Source: Candidatus Dactylopiibacterium carminicum (GTDB lineage: Bacteria; Pseudomonadota; Gammaproteobacteria; Burkholderiales; Rhodocyclaceae). Taken from it: a stretch of DNA of 42,789 nt. The position numbers and the translations under genes are program-made. Location: assembly GCF_014736495.1 (NCBI RefSeq), contig NZ_MDUX01000028.1, positions 1 through 42,789 of the forward strand, in the 5' to 3' direction. The notes beneath the pieces are model-generated. The model had not been told where the DNA came from. It was given only the letters and a program-made list of their open reading frames with translations, and searched no databases. Position 1 is the stretch's first letter. Each line of letters opens with the position of its first letter. This document shows, piece by piece, positions 36,531 to 42,789 of this stretch.

Positions 36531-38033
36531 TCACCGGGCTCCTTGCATCACACTCAACAGGTTCTCGGCCAGATCGGCCATATGCATGTCCCGGCGGGTG
36601 GAAGCAGATGCAGGTCGGCGGGCATGCCAAATGAAATAATCGGTACGCGCGTCCTCGAAGCCAGCCTGACGGTATACCGAAGGCATGATTGGCAAGTGAT
36701 CGCCATACCAGCATAACCAACCATCCCGCGACTGCGCAGCAAGACAATCGCATAACCGTTGCTGCATCTGGCCTGCATTGACGATGTGACGCAGATAAGC
36801 GGTGAGATCCGCATGCCCGGATGGTGGCTGCCCACTGTACAGCATGGCCTCGTCTCCGGCACCGACCGTTTCAAGGTGCAGCGGACCATGGTTCTCCATG
36901 GTGATCACGAACACGAAGAGAGGTGCATCGGCCGCCTGCAACAGCTCCGCCACCCTGTCCGCAACTGCGATGTCGCCAATATAAGCCCCGACCCGGTCTT
37001 CGGCTGAAAAGGCGCGGATGTCCACGAATTCATCGAAGCCAAACAAGGGGAACTGCCGGTCACGCTGATAGAAGTTCGCGGAATAGGGATGTACGCACAC
37101 CGTGCGGTAGCCTGCCCGCCTCAATGCCCAGGCCACCGTATCGACCTCGCGCAGGCGGCGATAAGGGTTGAAGCGATGCACCCCCAGCGCCTCGTTGCGC
37201 AGACCGGAAAGAAACGCAAATTCGGAACGTACGGTGTTGGCCCCCCAGGCAGGCACTTCCAGCAATCCGTGCAGCACGGCATCCGCCTTGGCTGCATCCA
37301 GCCACGCATATACCGAAGGCGCCACGCCTTCATACACACGCCGCGCGTCGAAAAACGACTCGCTCTGTACGACCACCAGATGCGGCGTATTTTCGGCTGC
37401 CAGCAATGAAAGCTGGCCCACAAAACGGGAAGGCAACTGCGGCTTCCGCCGCTCGGCCAACGCGTACAGCCACAAGTTGGCAGCAAGGCCGAAGCATCGA
37501 AGATCGGCATCCGCATCAAAACTGGCGACAATCCGTCGCCCATGCCACCACCCCACCAGCAAGGCCAGGACCGTCAGCAATGCGCTGAGCAGCACTCCCT
37601 GACGGAAAAGCTTGGCATCCAGCCCAGGCTCCAACAGCATGCCAGTGGTGATGAAAATCACCGCCGCGGCAATGCCCAGCAACGCGTTGCAATAGCCGAA
37701 GAAAGGCAGATACAGACGCGGATGACGCAGCAAATCGACGAAATACTCGAAATCCTGGAACACAAAGGGTTCGCGCAACGCATCCCGCTTCACCCAATTC
37801 ACCGCGAGCAGCAGAAAGTGCCAGGCCAACGGCTGACAGGCTGCAAACCAAGGTCGGCGAAATACCAGCAGCCCGAGCACGAACAATACCCCGACGGAAC
37901 CCGCATGCAGTGCACAGGTCCAGGCAGGCCGCCGCAGGAACGGCCGAGGTTGCATGAGGCAGGCCTCCGCCAACGCAGTCAGCACAAACGCCAGCAGCAT
38001 CGGCCACAACACAACCTTCAACCCATCAGGCAC
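36531..38033 (-). CDS. Membrane sulfatase-fold transferase (LTA synthase-like, RkpI/WcbQ-like)
   Basis: A 500-aa membrane protein of the alkaline-phosphatase/sulfatase superfamily. About five transmembrane helices occupy the first 170 residues, followed by an extracytoplasmic domain. The catalytic set known from LtaS is present: Glu225 (QSESFF), Thr267 (GANTVRSEF) and Asp445-His446 (YGDHLP). It is therefore likely active as a phosphoglycerol- or phosphoethanolamine-type transferase, or a related hydrolase. The gene sits between SDR and GNAT genes, as RkpI does in rhizobial K-antigen loci. The start is uncertain: I chose a GTG overlapping the SDR end by 8 bases; an ATG 33 bases downstream is possible. 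Confidence 0.85.
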   Translation of the reverse strand: MPDGLKVVLWPMLLAFVLTALAEACLMQPRPFLRRPAWTCALHAGSVGVLFVLGLLVFRRPWFAACQPLAWHFLLLAVNWVKRDALREPFVFQDFEYFVDLLRHPRLYLPFFGYCNALLGIAAAVIFITTGMLLEPGLDAKLFRQGVLLSALLTVLALLVGWWHGRRIVASFDADADLRCFGLAANLWLYALAERRKPQLPSRFVGQLSLLAAENTPHLVVVQSESFFDARRVYEGVAPSVYAWLDAAKADAVLHGLLEVPAWGANTVRSEFAFLSGLRNEALGVHRFNPYRRLREVDTVAWALRRAGYRTVCVHPYSANFYQRDRQFPLFGFDEFVDIRAFSAEDRVGAYIGDIAVADRVAELLQAADAPLFVFVITMENHGPLHLETVGAGDEAMLYSGQPPSGHADLTAYLRHIVNAGQMQQRLCDCLAAQSRDGWLCWYGDHLPIMPSVYRQAGFEDARTDYFIWHARRPASASTRRDMHMADLAENLLSVMQGAR

Positions 38034-38781
38034 GATAATCCAGCCAGCGCAGGATACGACACGACAGAGCCGGCGGCAGTACCGCCAGCCACCAGCAGCC
38101 CCAGGCCAATAGACGCGGAAACACGATGCGGGCACGGTTACGTGCCAACCCTCGCAAGATCACTTGCGCGGCTCTCTCCGGAGGCCACAGGAAAGGCTTG
38201 GGCCCCGGCATTGCGTGGCACATGGGGGACGCTACATAACCCGGCATGATCACGCTCACCCTGACGCCTTCCGGCGCCAACCAGCCACGCAATGCTTCAC
38301 CATAGGCCTTGACCGCAGCCTTGCTGGCCGAATAGGCAGGCGTCATCGGCAGGCCGAAATACCCTGCGAGCGAACTCACCAGTGCAATCTGGCCGCTACC
38401 CCGTTTACGCATCCCCGGAAGTACGCCATGCACCAACGCCATCACCGCACGCAGGTTCACATCCAGCAAAGCCTCGACCTTACTCCAAGGCTCGGGCTCG
38501 CCGTTCGGCCCCACATGCGTATTGCGTCCGGCATTGGCTATCAGCAGATCCGGCGTATCCGCCTCTGCCAGCCATCGCCTCATCGCAACAAGGTCACACA
38601 GATCCACCAGCCATAAAGACACCTCTGCACCGCGCGCCTTGCAACGATCCATCAAGTCGGAAAGCCTGGCTTCATCCCGCCCCTGCAATACCAGATGCAC
38701 TCCCACCCCGGCATACGCCTCTGCCAAAGCGGCGCCAATCGATCCGCTCGCTCCGGTAATCCAGATCACCCTGTTCGGCAC
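38026..38781 (-). CDS. Short-chain dehydrogenase/reductase (RkpH/WcbP-like)
   Basis: A 251-aa SDR. The dinucleotide loop is TGASGSIG (9–16), then IANAG (81–85), catalytic Ser136/137 (ALVSSLAG), Tyr150 and Lys154 (AYSASK). The C-terminal 35 residues are hydrophobic and basic (LLAWGCWWLAVLPPAL), suggesting membrane association, as in 3-ketosphinganine-reductase-type SDRs. In this context it may reduce the keto group left by the oxoamine synthase. The start is GTG; 97 bases separate it from the KpsS-like gene. Confidence 0.88.
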   Translation of the reverse strand: MPNRVIWITGASGSIGAALAEAYAGVGVHLVLQGRDEARLSDLMDRCKARGAEVSLWLVDLCDLVAMRRWLAEADTPDLLIANAGRNTHVGPNGEPEPWSKVEALLDVNLRAVMALVHGVLPGMRKRGSGQIALVSSLAGYFGLPMTPAYSASKAAVKAYGEALRGWLAPEGVRVSVIMPGYVASPMCHAMPGPKPFLWPPERAAQVILRGLARNRARIVFPRLLAWGCWWLAVLPPALSCRILRWLDYRA

Positions 38782-38878
38782 ACCACGATCCCCAAAAATC
38801 TAGGCAGCGCCGGCATCCCGCCAGCACCACACTGCCACCTGCCGGCCGCATACGCGGCGACGCCCGGTGCTCGTACGA

Positions 38879-40195
38879 TCACCCGTGGATGACGCTTCCG
38901 ACCGTGTCAGCCTGCGTCGCAGGCAGCAACGTTTCCAGAACAGACTGCTCTGCAAGCAAGCGGGGCAGACAGTTCTCCACCAGTTGCTCGATACCCGCGC
39001 GACTGTAGAAGCCCCCGTTGACCTGTGTCGTATGGATCACGGCACTGCGGAAATAGCGGAACAGCTTCATGTCGGGCTCCTGGCGCTCGCGCCAGAAGTC
39101 ATCCAGTTCCCCCTGGAAGGTCAGCCCGGGCAGATCGTAGATCGGCGAAGCAAGGCAGATAGTGGGGCAGACATGACCCAAAGCCACCGATCCCACCGTG
39201 CTATTCACCGTCACGGTGCCGTGCGCCCGCTGCAAGAGATGGCGCAAGTTGCCTGTCTCCAGATAATGCACGCGCCCTTGCAGACCGAAATGCCGGCTCA
39301 GATGTGCTGCGGTACGTGCGTGCGGTACGAGTCCGTAATCCAGCGGATGATTCTTGATGACCAGATGCGCGTCACCCGGCGCACGGGGGGCAAACGAATC
39401 CATCACGAACCACATCACCTCCTCCATATCCCTGAAACGGGAATGGTCGCGGATCTGTGCATCACCATTCATCTGCAAAGGCAGCACGTAGAAAGGCTTA
39501 CCTCTCTGGATAAGGTCGTAGATCCGGTTCGTGTCACGGGGAGCATGCAATCTCAACATCGGCAGGCGATGCATGTAACCCAGATACTGCAATGCGGCGT
39601 TGTCAGGATGATGCGTCCGGTAATTGGGAAACAGTAACGGGTTCAGGGCACCGGCCAGGTGATAGGCCACGTCATGCCCGGCACGAACCCTGAATGGCAG
39701 CACAAACGACTTTCCTCGCCCGTACTCGGGTAAGGTCGGCCCCAGCGCCCGGTACCAATCTGGATCACGCGGCAATCGCGAATAGCTATTAACGCCTTCC
39801 CGTTCGAGTGTTACCCAGAACGGACGGAAATAACCTTCCTCGAAGACATGCGTCCTGATGCCCAGGCCACGCGCCTTCTCGACTGCTGGCCGGTGCACTG
39901 GCCGGCAATCTCCGAACAGGATCTGGTCCGTCACGCCATAGCGCGCATACAGGTCGCCCAAGAAAGCGGAAAGCATGGAGAGCGGCTGACGGAAACTCAC
40001 CGCCGGACGGGGCGCCCAATACATCCAGTCACCCACGTTGAAATTCACCTTCAGAACCTGATGCCCATCCGCCACGAGGCGATCGGCCAAACGCGCGAAG
40101 AATGGCGAACACACACCCTGCAGGAACAGAAAGACACGTCTTTCCATCACAGGCCCAGTCCGCTTCAAAACCGCATCGTGGAGAAATCGATCCAT
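38879..40195 (-). CDS. KpsS-like capsule polysaccharide protein (RkpJ/WcbO-like)
   Basis: A 438-aa protein of the capsule biosynthesis KpsS family, beta-Kdo transferases that together with KpsC build the poly-Kdo linker on the lipid carrier in group 2 capsules. Family marks are VFLFLQGVCSPFFARLADRL near the N-terminus, VKVNFNVGDWMYW-like sequence (here VLKVNFNVGDWMYW), HVFEEGYFRPFWVTLE, and VTVNSTVGSVALGHVCPT near the C-terminus. The chosen ATG follows the kpsC stop by 2 bases; a second ATG 48 bases downstream (ERRVFLFLQG) is also plausible. It is encoded in the same arm as kpsC. Confidence 0.9.
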   Translation of the reverse strand: MDRFLHDAVLKRTGPVMERRVFLFLQGVCSPFFARLADRLVADGHQVLKVNFNVGDWMYWAPRPAVSFRQPLSMLSAFLGDLYARYGVTDQILFGDCRPVHRPAVEKARGLGIRTHVFEEGYFRPFWVTLEREGVNSYSRLPRDPDWYRALGPTLPEYGRGKSFVLPFRVRAGHDVAYHLAGALNPLLFPNYRTHHPDNAALQYLGYMHRLPMLRLHAPRDTNRIYDLIQRGKPFYVLPLQMNGDAQIRDHSRFRDMEEVMWFVMDSFAPRAPGDAHLVIKNHPLDYGLVPHARTAAHLSRHFGLQGRVHYLETGNLRHLLQRAHGTVTVNSTVGSVALGHVCPTICLASPIYDLPGLTFQGELDDFWRERQEPDMKLFRYFRSAVIHTTQVNGGFYSRAGIEQLVENCLPRLLAEQSVLETLLPATQADTVGSVIHG

Positions 40196-40197
40196 GT

Positions 40198-42320
40198 CTA
40201 TAACATGCGCCAGGAATCCACCAGCAAGCGCAAACGACGCCCCAACCGGAAGATCCACCCCAGACGCAAACGCTCCAGTTCGCCTGTCTGTTCCAATTTT
40301 TCGCGCAGTGACACCATCCGGTGGATGATGCCCCGACAAGAGGCATAGCCCCTGAAACGCGAATCCCAATACAACGGATAACGCAACAGCGCTCCGGCCA
40401 CCAGTTCATCCAGATGCAAGCGCCGTAATCGGCGCCGATGGGCCGGCCCCTCAGGGCCACAATCCTGCGTCAGTCCCCAGCCAGCGTAGAAAGGCATGCC
40501 ATAGGTCACGACATGCTTGCCGCGCAGCAAGGCATCAAACCCCGTCAACGAAGTCAGCGTATGTACTTCGTCACTGGCCTCGATACAGCTCACCACGGAG
40601 AGTTCCGTTTCCACGTGGTCCGCCCAGCGTGCAAGATCCTTAGCAGAAACCGCGCCTGCCCGGCGCCCAGAAAGCACATCCGGATGTGGTTTGTAGACGA
40701 TGAACGCTTCCGGGCAAGCACTGCGCGCGGCTTCCAGCAGCTCACGATTACTGCGGATACCCGCACAGCCGAAACGGATGGAGGCATCGTCCTCCACCTG
40801 GCCCGGCACCAACACCACGCGCCGCCCCTGGGCAGGCCACCGTGCAGCATTCCGGCTCGCCACGTTGTACTTGCTCAACCCCTGCTCGACGATCAAGGCC
40901 CGCACCGCACGCGCTTCGGCCAGTTCTGCTTCGTCAAAACGTCCCTCGGACAGCACGCATTCGAGATCCGACGGACGACGGGGATCGAAATACAGCCCAC
41001 GCTCATCCAGCACCAACGACAACGGGGGATGAAGTTGGACCCCAACCCCACCGAACGCAAGAAACCGTCCTCCGCCCGGACAAGACGACACCCCGTCTGC
41101 TCGGCCAATCGAACGATTTCGTCCTGAACCTCCGCGCCCCAGACGATCAGGCGGTCTGCCGATGTGGGCATCAACCGGGCCGCAGCGGCAGCATCCTGGA
41201 CCAGAAATGCACGCCCCTGGTGCAACGACAGCATGGGCAGCACATAAGCAAACTTCCAGCGCTGCATGCCCACCCAGATACTGCGCCCGCCCTGCCGGGC
41301 CTCCATCGCGCACTGCCTGATCAGCCAGTCGATCACGTCGAAGATCGTTCCGCGCTCATCGGTATCCGGATTCACGTAACGCGAATAATGAAAATAGGCC
41401 GCAGCGAAGATCTCATCCACTGAACGCCGGCGGACACGCCGGGCACAGGTCAGCCGATCCTCGGTCGCGCCCCAGCCCGCATACCACGGCATGCCAAAAC
41501 AACTCACCTGCTTGCCGGCCAGCAGGGCCTCGAAACCCATGGTGGAAGTGACCGCATAAACCCGGTCCATGTGTTCGATCAGACTCAGTGGATTGACGAA
41601 ACCACGCAGCACCACGACGCGATCACCGTCGCGTACATCGGTGAGATAGCCTCCTTTGCGCCCTGCAGTCACCTCCGGGTGGGTCTTCACATAGACCGTC
41701 GCATCGGGGTTTTCATCTAGCGCCGCCTGAAGCATCCGCGCGAAGCTCTCCGGCCCGGCGCCTCCACAGACGATGGCCAGGTCTCCCGCAGTCTGATCGA
41801 TCACAAGCACACGCTGCCGATCCCCAGGGCGAAGCAAGGCTGGATCGAAAGGCGGAGCATGATTGTACTTGCTCAGCCTGTTCCCCAGGATCAAGGCCTT
41901 GGCCCGGATGACATCCTCCTGGATTCCGGCAAGCACATCGGTGGAAGAGTTGAGCAGGGATTCCAGCACACTCGGAGCCGTACTGTCGTAATAGATCCCT
42001 TCCTCATCGATGGTCACGACCAGCGGTGGGAAGCGATCCCCGGTGCCGTAGGAACGCAGGAAGCCATCCTCAGCCCGGATCACACGCAACCCGCGCCGGG
42101 CCGCGAACGCCTCCGCACGCCGGGCACTGGGCTTGCGCCCCCAAGCCAGAACCCCCGTCAGATCGGCACGCCTGCGGGCAGCCCGGCCACGCAGCACCTC
42201 AGCGCCATCGAACAATGAGTCCAGCGACGTAGTCCCTTGCAGGAACCAGCCGTAAGCCAGGAAGCGATCCACAGATATCCAGTCAGTAAGCTCAGAAAGC
42301 ACGCCAAGCAAGGCATGCAT
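40198..42320 (-). pseudogene. KpsC-like capsule glycosyltransferase, one-base frameshift
   Basis: KpsC proteins carry two tandem Kdo transferase domains. Here the N-terminal domain (LAWGRKPSA, AEDGFLRSYGTG, LLAGKQVSCFGMPWYAGWG) and the C-terminal domain (AEDGFLRSVGLGSNF … LVPGQVEDDASIRFGC, LLRGKHVVTYGMPFYAGWGLT) are both well preserved but in different frames. They meet at a run of five G on the plus strand (41024–41028). One more base there would read GSNFIPPLSLVLDERGLYFD, the expected family sequence. The corrected product is about 707 aa with the ATG used here; a TTG 39 bases upstream is possible but nearly abuts the upstream regulatory element. A sequencing error, a true mutation or slippage are all possible. 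Confidence 0.88.
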
Positions 42321-42365
42321 GTCACCCAGCCAGCTCAGAAAACCGGCCCAAGTGACCAAAAGTGT

Positions 42366-42387
42366 GAAATTTTACCTTGTTGTAAAG
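42366..42387 (-). promoter_or_regulatory. Shared capsule-locus element, copy 2
   Basis: On the minus strand CTTTACA, 5 bases, GTAAAATTTC, ending 45 bases before the kpsC ATG. It differs from copy 1, upstream of the synthase gene, only in the spacer (5 instead of 6 bases). TAAAAT inside it matches a –10 box at five of six positions, but no good –35 box lies 16–18 bases away, as expected for an activator-dependent promoter. Confidence 0.6.
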
Positions 42388-42789
42388 ATGCGAGCAGCTA
42401 CCACCACAGACCTTCGGGCAGGTTGAGACCGGTCACCGTAGTTTTTTTTCAGCCGTGCGACAGGCACCTGACTGCGATCTTCCCTCTGGCCTTCCTCAAC
42501 TTGAGGTTCTGCACAGGCAACGCTTTCCGTGCCGAATCCAGTCTACCGAGGTGGCACCCAACCAAAGACATACCGGAATTCTGGAGGGCTCGACACACGG
42601 AATTCCAACGGCCCTGAATCAAATTGCGGGTACCATGCATACGCTCAATCGATAGCGACTGACCTGCAGGCTCGAATCCAGCAACCAGCTCATGGCCTTG
42701 TATCTTTAAGCCTCGGACCGGCTCGGGTAGCCCGAGCGGCCTCTGGGATGTTTGAAGCCCGTGACTGAGCACTGGGCGCCTGAGCCGGA
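42388..42789. other. Right-edge stretch without a recognised gene
   Basis: About 400 bases with no identifiable gene. A 107-aa open frame on the minus strand (42449–42772) has no domain I recognise and no clear ribosome-binding site; other frames are broken by stops. A T8 run lies near 42438–42449. It may be the upstream region of the kpsC arm or the end of a gene reaching in from the right. Confidence 0.35.

Noticed and set aside
42449..42772. A 107-aa minus-strand frame as a transposase fragment
   Set aside because: I could not match it to any transposase motif, and there are no terminal inverted repeats visible at the window edge.
1..42789. tRNA, rRNA, insertion sequence or prophage elements
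   Set aside because: I saw no cloverleaf-like segment, rRNA sequence, transposase, integrase or phage gene in the window.

Overview
This window looks like a stretch of chromosome from a GC-rich betaproteobacterium. The evidence is gene order plus protein sequence: era–rnc–DUF4845–lepB–lepA next to a mucD–rseC–rseB–rseA–rpoE envelope-stress operon, a fabF–acpP–fabG–fabD–fabH–plsX–rpmF–yceD block, and maf–methyltransferase–sppA–Rieske–HAD–rluC facing rne. I cannot name a genus from the sequence alone.

Layout. Positions 1–293 are a non-coding left edge with a strong terminator. From 294 to 8900 the minus strand carries tightly packed housekeeping genes (ribosome assembly GTPase, RNase III, signal peptidase, LepA), then the RpoE module preceded by a recognisable sigma-E-type promoter. 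nadB (plus strand) follows and is damaged twice: a one-base frameshift and a clean in-frame loss of about 47 codons. A ygfX-like gene and the fatty-acid/phospholipid initiation cluster fill 10.5–16.4 kb, followed by rpmF (59 aa) and yceD. From 17.4 to 21.7 kb lie maf, a tetrapyrrole-methylase-fold methyltransferase, an S49 peptidase, a Rieske protein, a phosphatase and rluC. A 520-base leader separates rluC from the divergent rne. A TrpB2-type tryptophan synthase beta chain closes the housekeeping part at 26.55 kb.

The accessory part (26.55–42.4 kb) is one functional locus in two convergent arms. The plus arm encodes a 2498-aa single-protein polyketide/fatty-acid synthase (KS–AT–DH–degenerate MT–ER–KR–ACP, no thioesterase), overlapping by 4 bases with a PLP-dependent alpha-oxoamine synthase. 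The minus arm encodes KpsC-like and KpsS-like capsule proteins, a short-chain reductase, a membrane LTA-synthase-type sulfatase-fold enzyme and a GNAT acyltransferase. The set resembles rkpA/G/H/I/J of Sinorhizobium and the wcb capsule genes of Burkholderia pseudomallei, which are linked to capsule lipid carrier synthesis. My inference is that the pathway makes a sphingoid-like amino-alcohol lipid: the polyketide chain is released by decarboxylative condensation with an amino acid, reduced by the SDR, perhaps N-acylated by the GNAT, given a head group by the sulfatase-fold enzyme, and used as the acceptor for KpsC/KpsS. The two arms share an almost identical AT-rich element (CTTTACA, 5–6 bases, GTAAAATTTC) in the same orientation upstream of their first genes, which suggests co-regulation.

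Sequence quality matters here. kpsC and nadB each carry a single-base homopolymer frameshift, and the AT domain of the synthase contains what looks like three single-base losses within about 70 bases that together restore the frame. These may be sequencing errors, so the reported protein sequences at those places should not be taken literally.
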